64,000 nucleotides of DNA from Streptomyces hygroscopicus (GCA_002021875.1 CP018627.1:7316001-7380000); one strand, 5' to 3'. Shown: positions 24,396 through 33,750, counted from the stretch's first letter. Numbers and translations are program-made. Notes: generated by a model from the sequence alone, not told the origin.

Positions 24396-26045
24396 GTGAA
24401 CCACACCGTCCAGCAACTCCTCCTCGCCGCCCTGGTCGTGCTCCCCCTGCTCGGCAGCGTCGCCGCCCTGCTCCCGGCCCCGCCCGGGCTGCGCGGCCGC
24501 GGACCGGACCAGGCCGTCCTGCGCCACGGCGTGACCGTCACCGGAGTGGTGCTCGCCGCCGCCATCGCCCTGGCCGCCGGGTTCGACCACGACCACCCGG
24601 CCAGGATGCAGGCCCAGACGGACATCAGCTGGATCCCGGCGCTGGACATCCGCATCCACCTCGGCGTGGACGGCGTCTCGCTGCCGCTGCTCGTGCTGAC
24701 CGCGCTGCTGACCTTCCTCAGCGCGCTCTACGCCTACTTCAACCGGCCCGCCGGGCCGTCCCCCAGGGCCTTCGTCGCGCTGCTGCTGCTCCTGGAGTCC
24801 GGCACCCTGGCCAGCTTCGCGGTGCTGGACCTGATGCTGTTCTTCCTGGCGTTCGAGATGGTCCTCATCCCGATGTACTTCCTCATCAGCCGGTGGGGCA
24901 GCGGCGAACGGGAGCTCCCGCCCGTCACCCGCCACCACCCCGAGGAAGCGCTTCGCGCTGCTGCCACACCCGAGCGTGCCGCCTGGCGGTTCATCCTCTA
25001 CACGCTGCTCGGCTCCGTCGTCATGCTGCTCGGCCTCCTCCTCATCGGGGTCAAGGGCGGCACCTTCGACATGGTGGCACTCGCCGCTGACAACGGCGCG
25101 AAGCTGACCCACACCACCCAGCTCATCGCGGCCCTCGCCATCATCGTCGGACTCGCCGTCAAGGCCCCCATGTGGCCGCTGCACAGCTGGCTGCCCGACG
25201 CCCACACCGCCGCCCCCACCGTCGGCTCGGTGCTGCTGGCGGGCGTGCTGCTCAAGATGGGCACCTACGGGCTGGTCCGCATCGTGCTGCCGATGACCCC
25301 CGGGGCGGCCCACACCTACGCGCCCTACCTCGCCGCGTTCGCCGTGGTCGGCATCATCTACGGATCCCTCGCCTGCCTCGCCCTGGCCCGCACCGGCGCC
25401 AAGGGCGACCTCAAGCGCCTGATCGCCTACTCCTCCGTCGGCCATATGGGCTTCGTGCTGCTGGGCATCGCGACCCTCACCCCCACCGGGGTGAACGGCG
25501 CGCTCTTCGCCAACATCGCCCACGGCCTGATCACCGGGCTGCTCTTCTTCCTCGTCGGCGCCCTCAAGGACCGCTCCGGCACCACCGACCTCGACCAGCT
25601 CGCGGGCACCAGCGGCGCCGCCCTGTACGGCAGGGCGCCACGCCTCGGCGGACTGCTCGCCTTCGGCGCCGTGGCCTCCCTGGGGCTGCCCGGACTCGCC
25701 GGGTTCTGGGGCGAGATGCTCGCCATGTTCGGCGCCTTCGACCCCGCCGACGGGCTCAGCCGCCCGGCGTATCTCACCTATATGGCGTTCGCCGGCTTCG
25801 GCACCCTGCTCACCGCCGCCTACATGCTCATCGTCGTACGGCGCGTCTGCATGGGCGACCATCCGATCGAGCCCCGCACCGGGACCGAGCCCGAGCGGCC
25901 CGCCCTCGCCGACGTCCACGGCCATGAACTCGCCGCCTGGAGCCCCCTGGTGGCCCTCACCGTCCTCGCCGGACTGTGGCCCGCGGCCCTCCTCGGCCTC
26001 ACCGACCCGGCCGTGCAGCAGCTCCTCGCGGGAGGCAACCGATGA
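24396..26045 (+). CDS. nuoM: NADH-quinone oxidoreductase subunit M, antiporter-like (second Nuo set)
   Basis: 549 residues, GTG start. About 14 helices. Conserved sites: FFLAFEMVLIPMYFLISRWG (TM5 Glu), VKAPMWPLHSWLPDAHTAAPTVGSVLLAGVLLKMGTYGL (TM7-8), KGDLKRLIAYSSVGHMGFV, and the TM12 charged region near LKDRSGTTDLDQLAG. A loop near residues 170-195 (ELPPVTRHHPEEALRAAATP) is slightly longer than in E. coli. It overlaps nuoN by four bases (ATGA). Confidence 0.95.
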   Translation: MNHTVQQLLLAALVVLPLLGSVAALLPAPPGLRGRGPDQAVLRHGVTVTGVVLAAAIALAAGFDHDHPARMQAQTDISWIPALDIRIHLGVDGVSLPLLVLTALLTFLSALYAYFNRPAGPSPRAFVALLLLLESGTLASFAVLDLMLFFLAFEMVLIPMYFLISRWGSGERELPPVTRHHPEEALRAAATPERAAWRFILYTLLGSVVMLLGLLLIGVKGGTFDMVALAADNGAKLTHTTQLIAALAIIVGLAVKAPMWPLHSWLPDAHTAAPTVGSVLLAGVLLKMGTYGLVRIVLPMTPGAAHTYAPYLAAFAVVGIIYGSLACLALARTGAKGDLKRLIAYSSVGHMGFVLLGIATLTPTGVNGALFANIAHGLITGLLFFLVGALKDRSGTTDLDQLAGTSGAALYGRAPRLGGLLAFGAVASLGLPGLAGFWGEMLAMFGAFDPADGLSRPAYLTYMAFAGFGTLLTAAYMLIVVRRVCMGDHPIEPRTGTEPERPALADVHGHELAAWSPLVALTVLAGLWPAALLGLTDPAVQQLLAGGNR

Positions 26046-27601
26046 CTGCGAACGCCACGAGCCTGGCCACCAGCCTCGTCCAGTCCGTCGACTGGCTCGC
26101 CGTCGCACCGCCCACCATCGCGGCCCTGGCCGGCCTCGCCGTCCTCGTCGCGGATCTCTTCCTGCCCGAGCGCAGGAAGCATCTGCTGGGCTGGGGAGCG
26201 ATAGCGGGACTGGCCCTGGCCGCGCTCGCCCTGCTGCCGCTGCTGGACGGCGACCGCTCCACCTTCTGCCTGACCAGCGGCGCCCACGCCTGCAGCTACA
26301 CGGCCGACACCTTCGCCCTCGTCATCCAGTTCCTCGTGCTCGGCGGGGCGCTGCTCACCGGGCTGCTGTCCTTCAGCGCCCTCGACGACCTCAAACTCCC
26401 CGCGGGCGAGTTCTGGTTCCTGCTGCTGTCCTCGGCCGCCGGGGCGGCCCTGCTGCCCGCCTCCCGCGATCTGGCGACGCTGGTCATCGCCCTCGAGGTG
26501 GCCTCGCTCCCGGCCTTCGCCCTCGTGGGCCTGCGCCGCGGCGACCGCCTGTCCTCCGAGGCCGCGCTGAAGTTCTTCCTCTCCTCGGTCACCGCGACCG
26601 CCGTGATGCTGCTCGGCGTCAGCTTCGTCTACGCCGCCACCGGCAGCCTCCATCTGTCCCGGATCGCCGACGCCCTCACCCATGTCGACCCGCGGCTCGA
26701 CACGCTCGCCCAGGCGGGGGTCGTGCTCACCCTGGTGGGCTTCGCGTTCAAGACCGCCGCCGTGCCCTTCCACTTCTGGGTGCCCGACACCTACGTCGGC
26801 GCCCCCGTGCCCGTCGCGGCGTATCTATCGGTCGTCGGTAAGGCGGTCGGTTTCTCCGGCCTCATCCTGGTGACCGTCCTCGCCTTCCCCTCGTACTCCG
26901 ATGTGTGGGGCCCTGCCGTCGCCGTCCTGGCCGCCCTCACCATGACCGCGGGGAACGCCGCGGCGCTGCGCCAGCGCCCGGAGCGCGCCTTCAGCGCCGT
27001 ACGCCTGCTCGCCTGGTCCTCCGTCGCCCAGGCGGGCTATCTGCTGGTCCCGATCGCCGCGGCCGGTTACGCCGACTCCGACAAGGACGCCTCCCGCGCC
27101 ATCGGCTCCACCGTCGCGTACGCCCTGATGTACGCGGCCGTGAACCTCGGCGCCTTCGCCGTGGCCGCCCTGGTGGCCCGTACGAGCCCGGCCAACCGCC
27201 TCACCGACTACCGCGGGCTGTACGCGGCCCGCCCGGCCGCCGCCCTGGCCCTGGGCTTCTTCCTGCTGTGCCTGGCCGGGCTGCCCCCGGGCGTCATCGG
27301 GCTCTTCGCGAAGGTGACCGTCTTCTCGGCGGCCGTGGACGCGGGGCTGGGCTGGCTCGCGGTGGTGATGGCGCTCAACGTGGTCGTGGCGCTCTACTAC
27401 TACCTCCAGTGGACGGCGGTGCTCTTCCGCGCCCCCGAGCCCGCCGCCGGGGCGGAGCCCGCACCCGCCACCGGGGCGGCCGTCGCCCGCCCGCGCGCCG
27501 TTCCCCTTACGGCTGCCATCGGCCTCACCGCGGTCGTCGGCATCGCCCTGTCCGGCGCCCCGCAGCTCGTCCTGCGGTTCGCCTCGGGCACCCTGCTGTA
27601 A
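26042..27601 (+). CDS. nuoN: NADH-quinone oxidoreductase subunit N, antiporter-like (second Nuo set)
   Basis: 519 residues from the ATG overlapping the nuoM stop. About 14 helices; the sites [15 protein letters not shown] (TM5 Glu), [38 protein letters not shown] (TM7-8) and [15 protein letters not shown] are intact. An Ala/Pro loop (residues ~470-485) precedes the last helix. Last gene of the operon; a 250-base spacer follows. Confidence 0.95.
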   Translation: MTANATSLATSLVQSVDWLAVAPPTIAALAGLAVLVADLFLPERRKHLLGWGAIAGLALAALALLPLLDGDRSTFCLTSGAHACSYTADTFALVIQFLVLGGALLTGLLSFSALDDLKLPAGEFWFLLLSSAAGAALLPASRDLATLVIALEVASLPAFALVGLRRGDRLSSEAALKFFLSSVTATAVMLLGVSFVYAATGSLHLSRIADALTHVDPRLDTLAQAGVVLTLVGFAFKTAAVPFHFWVPDTYVGAPVPVAAYLSVVGKAVGFSGLILVTVLAFPSYSDVWGPAVAVLAALTMTAGNAAALRQRPERAFSAVRLLAWSSVAQAGYLLVPIAAAGYADSDKDASRAIGSTVAYALMYAAVNLGAFAVAALVARTSPANRLTDYRGLYAARPAAALALGFFLLCLAGLPPGVIGLFAKVTVFSAAVDAGLGWLAVVMALNVVVALYYYLQWTAVLFRAPEPAAGAEPAPATGAAVARPRAVPLTAAIGLTAVVGIALSGAPQLVLRFASGTLL

Positions 27602-27750
27602 CCGCTCCCGCGTCCGCCGCGGGCCTCCGTTCGCCTTACTTACGGCCGCCATCGGCCTCAACTCGGTCATCGGCCACCGGCCGTGCGGGCCGTCGCACCG
27701 GCCTCGCGCGCCGTCGGCACCGGCCGCACGCCCGCACCCGTGTGCACAAG

Positions 27751-27777
27751 GGAACTGGTGCCCTTCGCCTGGCGTTG
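27751..27777 (+). promoter_or_regulatory. Putative SigR-type promoter for htpX
   Basis: GGAAC at 27751-27755 and GTTG at 27774-27777, separated by 18 bases, match the GGAAT-N18-GTT pattern of the thiol-oxidative-stress sigma factor SigR of Streptomyces. It would start transcription about 70 bases before the htpX GTG. A TTGACT at 27775 overlaps but has no good -10 partner. Confidence 0.5.
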
Positions 27778-27854
27778 ACTTTTTCAGGAGGGTCCACTGG
27801 AAGGTGGAGACACCAGGCAAAGCGTTCCCCTGCGGCACAACGGGAGGGCACACA

Positions 27855-28718
27855 GTGCACCGCCGGCACAACGGGCTGAAGACCGCCGTACTCCTCGGTG
27901 GTCTGTCCGCGATCATCATCCTCATCGGCAGCCTCTTCGGCCGCACCGGGCTGATCATCGCGGTCGTCGTCGCACTCGGGACCAACGCATATGCCTACTG
28001 GAACAGTGACAAGCTGGCCCTGCGCGCGATGCGCGCCCGCCCCGTCAGCGAGTTCGAGGCACCAGGGCTGTACCGCATGGTGCGCGAGCTCTCCACGGCC
28101 GCGCGCCAGCCGATGCCCCGGCTCTACATCTCCCCGACCGAGGCCCCCAACGCCTTCGCGACCGGCCGCAACCCCCGTAACGCGGCGGTCTGCTGCACCG
28201 ACGGCATTCTGCGGCTGCTGGACGAGCGCGAGCTGCGCGGGGTCCTCGGCCATGAGCTCAGCCATGTCTACAACCGCGACATCCTGATCTCCTCGATCGC
28301 GGGCGCGCTCGCCAGCGTCGTCATGTTCCTGGTCAACTTCGCCTGGCTGATCCCGATGGGCCGGTCCGACGACGACGAGGGCCCCGGCTTCGTCGGCATG
28401 CTGCTGATCATGCTTCTCGGCCCGCTCGCGGCCTCCATCATCCAGCTCGCCGTGAGCCGCTCCCGCGAATACGAGGCGGATGCCTCCGGAGCCCAGCTCA
28501 CCGGCGACCCTCTGGCCCTCGCCAGCGCCCTGCGCAAGCTCGAAGCGGGTACCAAGCAGCTTCCGCTGCCGCCCGAGCCCCGTCTGGAGACCGCCAGCCA
28601 CCTGATGATCGCCAACCCGTTCCGGGCCGGTGAGGGTATGGCAAAGCTCTTCTCGACCCACCCGCCCATGCGGGAGCGCATCGCACGACTCGAGCAGATG
28701 GCAGGACACCAACCGTGA
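27855..28718 (+). CDS. htpX: HtpX-like membrane zinc metalloprotease
   Basis: 287 residues from the GTG at 27855, seven bases after GGGAGGG; a longer frame from 27804 lacks a site and does not look like the family N-terminus. Two N-terminal helices (about 10-28, 31-48), then the zinc site H133-E134-x-x-H137 in [11 protein letters not shown], two more helices (about 145-165, 180-205), and the third ligand Glu in [10 protein letters not shown]. It degrades misfolded membrane proteins. Same operon as the YccF gene, whose start overlaps its stop. The upstream SigR-like site suggests induction by disulphide stress. Confidence 0.95.
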   Translation: MHRRHNGLKTAVLLGGLSAIIILIGSLFGRTGLIIAVVVALGTNAYAYWNSDKLALRAMRARPVSEFEAPGLYRMVRELSTAARQPMPRLYISPTEAPNAFATGRNPRNAAVCCTDGILRLLDERELRGVLGHELSHVYNRDILISSIAGALASVVMFLVNFAWLIPMGRSDDDEGPGFVGMLLIMLLGPLAASIIQLAVSRSREYEADASGAQLTGDPLALASALRKLEAGTKQLPLPPEPRLETASHLMIANPFRAGEGMAKLFSTHPPMRERIARLEQMAGHQP

Positions 28719-29107
28719 AAACCCTCCTGAACCTCATCTGGCTGATCTTCGCCGGCGTCTGGATGGCGATCCTCTACGTCTTCGCCGGCGTTCTCCTCTG
28801 CCTCACGATCATCGGCATCCCCTTCGCGCTCGCCTCCTGGCGCATCGCCGGCTTCGCCCTGTGGCCCTTCGGCCGCACCACCGTCCCCCGCCCCGGCGCC
28901 GGAGCCGCCTCCTGCGTCGGCAACGTCCTCTGGCTCATCCTCGCGGGCTGGTGGCTGGCGCTCGGCCACCTGCTCACCGGCGTCGCCCTCTGCCTCACGA
29001 TCATCGGCATCCCCCTGGGCCTGGCCAACTTCAAGCTCATCCCGATCTCCCTGGCCCCCCTCGGCGTCGACATCGTCTCCACCGACCAGCCCTTCGGCCA
29101 CCGCTGA
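28715..29107 (+). CDS. YccF domain membrane protein
   Basis: 130 residues, GTG start overlapping htpX by four bases. Two tandem copies of the YccF unit, each with a helix pair and the sequence CLTIIGIP: residues ~4-55 and ~68-122. The repeated [20 protein letters not shown] and [20 protein letters not shown] halves show internal duplication. Function is unknown; the link with HtpX hints at membrane quality control. Confidence 0.9.
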   Translation: MKTLLNLIWLIFAGVWMAILYVFAGVLLCLTIIGIPFALASWRIAGFALWPFGRTTVPRPGAGAASCVGNVLWLILAGWWLALGHLLTGVALCLTIIGIPLGLANFKLIPISLAPLGVDIVSTDQPFGHR

Positions 29108-29127
29108 CCTGCCCGCCGACAACACCG

Positions 29128-29156
29128 GGGGCGGCACGGCCACGCCGCACCGCCCC
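29128..29156. terminator. Bidirectional hairpin between yccF-like gene and yajQ
   Basis: GGGGCGG and CCGCCCC arms enclose an inner CGGC/GCCG stem, in the short space between two convergent genes. Confidence 0.55.
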
Positions 29157-29179
29157 TGCCGCACCGGTCCGAGTGCCGG

Positions 29180-29668
29180 CTACCGGTAGTTCACGAACTG
29201 CACCGCGAAGTCCAGGTCCTTGCCCTTGAGCAGGGCGATCACGGCCTGCAGATCATCCCGGCTCTTGGAGGTCACCCGCAGCTCTTCGCCCTGCACCTGC
29301 GCCTTGACGCCCTTGGGCCCCTCATCGCGGATGATCTTGGCGACCTTCTTCGCGTTGTCCTGCGAGATCCCCTCCTGCAGCGAGGCGAAGATCTTGTACT
29401 CCTTGCCCGACGCCTGGGGCTCGCCCGCGTCCAGGGCCTTCAGCGAGATCCCGCGCTTGACCAGCTTGGACTGGAAGACGTCGAGGATCGCCTTGACCCG
29501 CTCCTCGGAGTTGGCTCGCATCTCGATCCGCTCGCCCGACCACTCGATCGAGGCGCCGACGTTTTTGAAGTCGTAGCGCTGGGAGATCTCGCGGCTCGCC
29601 TGGTTCAGAGCGTTGTCGACCTCCTGCCGCTCGACCTTCGAGACGATGTCGAAACTGGAGTCGGCCAT
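29180..29668 (-). CDS. yajQ: YajQ family nucleotide-binding protein
   Basis: 162 residues from the ATG at 29668; GAGGAG lies upstream. [24 protein letters not shown]... is the canonical YajQ opening, and [23 protein letters not shown] and [27 protein letters not shown] complete the two RNP-like halves. In Xanthomonas a YajQ protein binds c-di-GMP; in Streptomyces the role is not settled. Convergent with yccF, and followed upstream by the tRNA-Tyr gene on the other strand. Confidence 0.95.
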   Translation of the reverse strand: MADSSFDIVSKVERQEVDNALNQASREISQRYDFKNVGASIEWSGERIEMRANSEERVKAILDVFQSKLVKRGISLKALDAGEPQASGKEYKIFASLQEGISQDNAKKVAKIIRDEGPKGVKAQVQGEELRVTSKSRDDLQAVIALLKGKDLDFAVQFVNYR

Positions 29669-29857
29669 CTTGAGTTGGCTCCTCGTACGTAGATCCGTCA
29701 GTGGCACGGCCCAGCGGACCGCTCCAGCCAGCCTAGCGATCTCGGCCATGATCCAGAGGCGATCAACCGGGTGGCGAAGCACCCCCGCACATCAGGTATT
29801 GTTTACGTCGTTGCCAGGGAGCAGCACCGCGAGAGCGGGGCACCTGGCCACATCCCA

Positions 29858-29939
29858 GGCGGTGTGCCCGAGTGGCCAATGGGAGCGGACTGTAAATCCG
29901 TCGGCTTAGCCTACCCAGGTTCGAATCCTGGCGCCGCCA
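29858..29939 (+). tRNA. tRNA-Tyr (GTA)
   Basis: 82 bases with a long variable arm. Acceptor GGCGGTG pairs with CGCCGCC (one G-T pair), discriminator A; anticodon loop CTGTAAA with anticodon GTA at 29892-29894; T-arm GGTTCGAATCC. The 3' CCA is not encoded. Confidence 0.96.
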
Positions 29940-29946
29940 CAGTGGA

Positions 29947-29987
29947 AAACGGCCCCTGAACTGCGGAAACGCAGCCAGGGGCCGTTT
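29947..29987 (+). terminator. Intrinsic terminator after tRNA-Tyr
   Basis: A perfect 12-bp stem (AAACGGCCCCTG / CAGGGGCCGTTT) carries an inner hairpin CTGCG-GAAA-CGCAG at 29961-29974. It is symmetric (A-rich left, T-rich right), so it can also stop the GH30 gene from the other side. Confidence 0.85.
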
Positions 29988-30028
29988 GCTGTGTCAGGGT
30001 GGAGCGGGGGCGCGGTCTCGCGCCGGGC

Positions 30029-31540
30029 CTAGGACTGGGTGCCGGTCCAGGTGAAGGTGGCGGAGGCCCGGGCGGGGAGCTGGTAGCTGAAGGACTGGCC
30101 GCCCCAGTTGACCTTCAGGGTCTGCTGGCTGCCGGTGTCGTTGTAGGCGATCAGCGCCTTGGAGCCGTCCGGGTTCTTCCAGGCCACATTCGGCACCGTG
30201 GAGCTGGCGCTGGAGTCGATGCGGCGGGCTCCGGGCTTCACGAACTTCGTGAGGTGGCCCATCGTGTAGTACTCGACGGTGTAGTCGACCCGGCCGCTCT
30301 GGCCGTCGCCGTTGTGCACGGTGACCAGGCCGGTGCAGGTGTCGCAGCCGCCGTTGTGCGGGCCCTTGTTCTGGTCGACGGCGAGGCTCCACTTGATCCA
30401 GCTCTTGCCCCAGTTGCGGGTGTAGTCGATCAGGTTGTGCATGTCCTCCTGCTGCTGATTGGCGACCCAGGTGCCGCCGGAGTGCTCGGTGTCGAAGGCG
30501 TCCACGTTCGGGTACTGGTTGTGGACGGTCGTCTGCTGGCCGACGTTGCCGCCGTAGCCGTGCCAGGCGATGCCGCCGAAGTTCGGGTGGTTGCGGATGG
30601 CGGCGTCGTCCACGACGGGCGCGCCGTAACCCGCCCACTGGTCCCAGTTCCAGTCGAGGGCGAGCACCTTGGTCTTCAGGCCCGCGGTCGCCAGCTTGGG
30701 CAGCAGCTCACTCTTGGTGAAGTAGTTGAGCCCGGAGCCGTTCCACTGCATCGACGGGTAGCCGCCGCAGCAGGTGGGCTCGTTCTGCACGGTCACGTAG
30801 TCGATCGGCACACCCCGGCTCTGGTACTCCTGGATGTACTTCACGAAGTAGTTCGCGTACGTGCCGTAGTACTGCGCCTCCAGCCAGCCCTGGTTGAGCT
30901 GGTCGTTGTCCTTCATCCAGGCCGGGGCGGTCCAGGGCGAGGCCATGACCTTCAGTGCCGGGTTGAGCTGCCTGGCCTGCTTCGTCAGCGGCAGGACGTC
31001 GGCCAGGTCGTGGTTGATGGAGAACCTGGCGAGGCCGGGGTCGGTCTGCCCGGCCGGCACATCGTCGAAGGTGTAACCGAAGCGGGCCAGGTCGGAGCCG
31101 CCGAGCGGGTTGCGCAGGAAGCTCACCCCGATGCCGTCCGTGGGCGAGAAGAGCTTGCGCATCACCTCGTCGCGGGTGCGCTGGCTGAGCGCGCCGCTGC
31201 TGTTGAACAGCCATGCGGCGGTGTCCGTGAACGAGGCCCCGGCGCCCGAGAATTCCTGGTACGTCCTGGATTCGTCGACGGTGACACTGCCACCCCCGCC
31301 CGACCCGAACCGGATGGGCGCCTGCTGCTCCAGGCCCTTCACGACGGTGCGGCCGTCGGATCCGGAGGTGGTGGTCAGATAGACGTTGACGGTCTCGCCG
31401 GCCCTGACCGAGCCGGTGTCGGCGGTCGTGGCGCCGGCCGGGGAGGTCAGCCATGGGCCGGCGGCCACGGCGACCGCGGCCAGGGTGCTCACCAGGGCGG
31501 TGCGCATGGTACGAGGGGATCTGGATCTGACGGATCTCAT
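30029..31540 (-). CDS. Secreted glycoside hydrolase family 30 (glucosylceramidase/endo-glucanase type)
   Basis: 503 residues from the ATG at 31540, which starts a signal peptide (charged start, hydrophobic Ala/Val run to about residue 37). The GH30 TIM barrel covers about 85-420: general acid E254 in VQNEP and nucleophile E352 in FDTEHSGG, both present. The EFSGAGASFTDTAAW and SFLRNPLGGSD blocks are typical of the glucocerebrosidase/beta-1,6-glucanase branch. The C-terminal ~80 residues are the beta-sandwich that belongs to GH30. Substrate (fungal glucan or sphingolipid) is not decidable here. Two identical 16-base direct repeats lie upstream and may be operator sites. Confidence 0.92.
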   Translation of the reverse strand: MRSVRSRSPRTMRTALVSTLAAVAVAAGPWLTSPAGATTADTGSVRAGETVNVYLTTTSGSDGRTVVKGLEQQAPIRFGSGGGGSVTVDESRTYQEFSGAGASFTDTAAWLFNSSGALSQRTRDEVMRKLFSPTDGIGVSFLRNPLGGSDLARFGYTFDDVPAGQTDPGLARFSINHDLADVLPLTKQARQLNPALKVMASPWTAPAWMKDNDQLNQGWLEAQYYGTYANYFVKYIQEYQSRGVPIDYVTVQNEPTCCGGYPSMQWNGSGLNYFTKSELLPKLATAGLKTKVLALDWNWDQWAGYGAPVVDDAAIRNHPNFGGIAWHGYGGNVGQQTTVHNQYPNVDAFDTEHSGGTWVANQQQEDMHNLIDYTRNWGKSWIKWSLAVDQNKGPHNGGCDTCTGLVTVHNGDGQSGRVDYTVEYYTMGHLTKFVKPGARRIDSSASSTVPNVAWKNPDGSKALIAYNDTGSQQTLKVNWGGQSFSYQLPARASATFTWTGTQS

Positions 31541-31872
31541 GAAACCGATGCCTTTCCCGTACGGACAGGCTCGGGCCGGTGCGGTCACGGCCGGAGAGAA
31601 GGAAGGGAAAACTCCGGTGACCGGTGTGTTCACGGCAACGGAGCGGCGGAGCGGCTGAGCAGCGAAGCACCGGTGTGTTCACGGTGCTCGGTGACTGTGA
31701 TGATCCGAGGCGCGCCGCCGGGCGTCAAGCCTCGCGGACGACTTACCTCATGGCGTGGATTAAGTGTGCCCCTGCCGCCGTACGGGCGGCCGTCCGTCGT
31801 GGCGCGCCCTGGGCTCCGTGGGGCCGCTCCTAGGCTGGTGGTTCCCCCGTATCAGGACAGAGAGGGCGGATC
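31541..31872. promoter_or_regulatory. Divergent GH30/mscL regulatory region with 16-bp direct repeats
   Basis: 332 bases, no gene. ACCGGTGTGTTCACGG occurs twice without mismatch (31620-31635 and 31669-31684), 49 bases apart, 80 to 145 bases upstream of the GH30 start. The stretch near 31735-31765 is relatively AT-rich. The mscL ribosome site is GAGGGCGG just before its GTG. Confidence 0.5.
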
Positions 31873-32301
31873 GTGCTCAGGGGCTTCAAGAACTTCCTCA
31901 TGCGCGGTGATGTCATTGTTGTCGCCGTCGGCCTGGTCACGGCGCTGGCGTTCTCGACGCTGATCAAGGCGTTCACCGACTCCGTGATCAACCCGGTCAT
32001 CGCCCGGCTCCAGGGCGGCAAGGCGGTCGGGCTCGGCTGGCAGCTCGGAAACGAGGGGAACAACGCGACCTACATCAACATCGGGTCGTTCATCTCTGCC
32101 CTGATCTACTTCATCATCTTCATGGCCGTCATCTACTTCGTGATCGTCATGCCGTACAAATACACCCAGGCCCGCCGGGGCGCGGAGGTCTTCGGCGAGC
32201 CGGGTCCGGTCAAGACCTGCCCGGAATGCCTCGCCGAGGACATCCCCGAGGCGGCGCGCAAGTGCCGATACTGCGGCTCGGATCAGCCACGGATGGATTA
32301 G
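31873..32301 (+). CDS. mscL: Large-conductance mechanosensitive channel with C-terminal zinc ribbon
   Basis: 142 residues, GTG start. N-terminal amphipathic start MLRGFKNFLMRGDVIVVAVG and TM1 (about 14-45), outside loop with GWQLGNEGNN, TM2 (about 68-95). The pore helix keeps the Gly/Ala pattern of MscL. Instead of the usual cytoplasmic helical bundle only, the C-terminus carries C116-x2-C119 and C131-x2-C134 (CPECLAEDIPEAARKCRYC), a rubredoxin-like zinc knuckle. The stop codon TAG is completed by the first base of an inserted 189-bp element, so the original gene may have ended slightly differently. Confidence 0.88.
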   Translation: MLRGFKNFLMRGDVIVVAVGLVTALAFSTLIKAFTDSVINPVIARLQGGKAVGLGWQLGNEGNNATYINIGSFISALIYFIIFMAVIYFVIVMPYKYTQARRGAEVFGEPGPVKTCPECLAEDIPEAARKCRYCGSDQPRMD

Positions 32302-32489
32302 GCCCTGTCCGGCGGATCTTCGCGGGCCCGCGACGCCTGGCACGGCGCCCCCAGCTACCGCTGGGAGGTGCCCCCGGCCGCGTTGTCGGGATCGTCCGAG
32401 TACGACCCGGTACGAGGACGACCCTCCGCCTTGCGATGCACCGCACCAGACGCCGCGGGCTGATCCGCGAAGATCCACCGGACAGGGCC
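32301..32489. mobile_element. 189-bp MITE-like element, copy 1
   Basis: Begins GGCCCTGTCCGG and ends CCGGACAGGGCC. The outer 25 bases of both ends are inverted repeats with one mismatch, and imperfect pairing continues further inward. No frame of useful length. It is base-for-base identical with 63582-63770. Left flank TA (32299-32300); right flank TG, so a TA target duplication is possible but not exact here. The internal segment around 32350-32378 is itself a hairpin (CCCAGC / GCTGGG). Confidence 0.85.
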
Positions 32490-32529
32490 TGGCCGCCGGG
32501 CCGATCAGCCGCCTGGCCGCCCGCCCCGC

Positions 32530-33750
32530 CTACCGCGCCCCGTCGAGGTCCAGCTCCAGCATGCGGATCGCGTTGCCGCGGAGGATCTTGTACGTGGTCT
32601 CGGGGGAGAGCCCGGCGACATGCTCGGCGGCGATGCGGCGGGTGTGCGGCCAGGTGGAGTCGACGTGGGGGTAGTCGGTCTCGAAGGTGGCGTTGTCCAC
32701 GCCGATCGTGTCGAGCGACGCGACCCCGTGCTTGTCGCGGAAGAAGCAGCAGTAGATCTGCCGGTAGTAGTACGTGGACGGCGGCTCGGGGATGAGGTCG
32801 CGGACGCCGCCCCAGGCGCGGTGCTCCTCCCAGACGTCGTCGGCGCGCTCCAGGGCGTAGGGGATCCAGCCCATCTGGCCCTCGGCGTAGGCCAGCTTGA
32901 GGCGCGGGAAGGAGACCAGGACGCCGCTGAAGAGGAAGTCCATCATCGAGGCCATGGCGTTGTTGAAGCTCAGGGCGGCCTGGACGGCGGGCGGGGCGTC
33001 GGGGGAGGCGGCGGGCATCTGGGAGGAGGAGCCGATGTGCATGCACACGACCGTCCCGGTGGCCTCGCACTCGGCGAAGAAGGGGTCCCAGTAGCCGCTG
33101 TGGATGCTGGGGAGTCCGAGGTAGGTGGGGATCTCGCTGAAGGTCACCGCGCGGACGCCGCGGGCCGCGTTACGGCGGATCTCCCGCACGGCGAGGTCGA
33201 CGTCCCACAGGGGGATCAGGCAGAGCGGGATGAGGCGGCCGCCGCTGTCGCCGCACCACTCCTCGACCATCCAGTCGTTGTACGCCCGGACGCACGCCAG
33301 CCCGACCTCCTTGTCGTTCGCTTCGGCGAAGGTCTGGCCGCAGAAGCGGGGGAAGGTCGGGAAGCACAGCGACGCCTCGACATGGTTGAGGTCCATGTCG
33401 GCGAGCCGGTCCTTGGGGTCCCAGCAGCCGCGGCGCATCTGCTCGCGGGTGATGCCGTCGAGGGTCATCTCGTCGCGGGAGAAGCCGACGGCGGCGATGA
33501 TCCGCTTGTAGGGGAAGAGGTCGCCCTCGTAAGTCCACCAGTCGGTCAGCTGGCCGTCCGGGTCGGTGGTGAACTTGTACTTGCCGCCGACATAGGCCAG
33601 TTCGCCGATCCCGGCCGTCAGCGGCTTGGGGCCGCGGTCCCGGTACTTGGCCGGGAGCCAGGTCTCGAAGAGGTGTGCGGGCTCGATCACATGGTCATCG
33701 ACGCTGATGACCCGAGGCAGCTCGGTCGTGCCGTTCGTCTCGTCGGTCAT
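32530..33750 (-). CDS. Amidohydrolase-2 family metal-dependent hydrolase
   Basis: 406 residues, ATG after GGGGAGA. TIM-barrel metal hydrolase of the 2-amino-3-carboxymuconate-semialdehyde decarboxylase type: SVDDHVIEP at the N-terminus (the DxHxxE element), VVCMHIGSSSQ around residue 240 (metal His), and FETDYPHVDSTWPHTRR near 355 (catalytic Asp and following His). Actinobacterial members act in degradation of aromatic or steroid-like compounds; substrate unknown. A perfect palindrome 48 bases upstream of its start suggests control by a TetR-family repressor, which is not encoded next to it in this window. Confidence 0.88.
   Translation of the reverse strand: MTDETNGTTELPRVISVDDHVIEPAHLFETWLPAKYRDRGPKPLTAGIGELAYVGGKYKFTTDPDGQLTDWWTYEGDLFPYKRIIAAVGFSRDEMTLDGITREQMRRGCWDPKDRLADMDLNHVEASLCFPTFPRFCGQTFAEANDKEVGLACVRAYNDWMVEEWCGDSGGRLIPLCLIPLWDVDLAVREIRRNAARGVRAVTFSEIPTYLGLPSIHSGYWDPFFAECEATGTVVCMHIGSSSQMPAASPDAPPAVQAALSFNNAMASMMDFLFSGVLVSFPRLKLAYAEGQMGWIPYALERADDVWEEHRAWGGVRDLIPEPPSTYYYRQIYCCFFRDKHGVASLDTIGVDNATFETDYPHVDSTWPHTRRIAAEHVAGLSPETTYKILRGNAIRMLELDLDGAR

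Noticed and set aside
32301..32489. Coding gene or plain terminator in the 189-bp element
   Set aside because: No start-site-supported frame, and an identical copy with terminal inverted repeats lies elsewhere; a mobile element explains it better, although it may also stop transcription.
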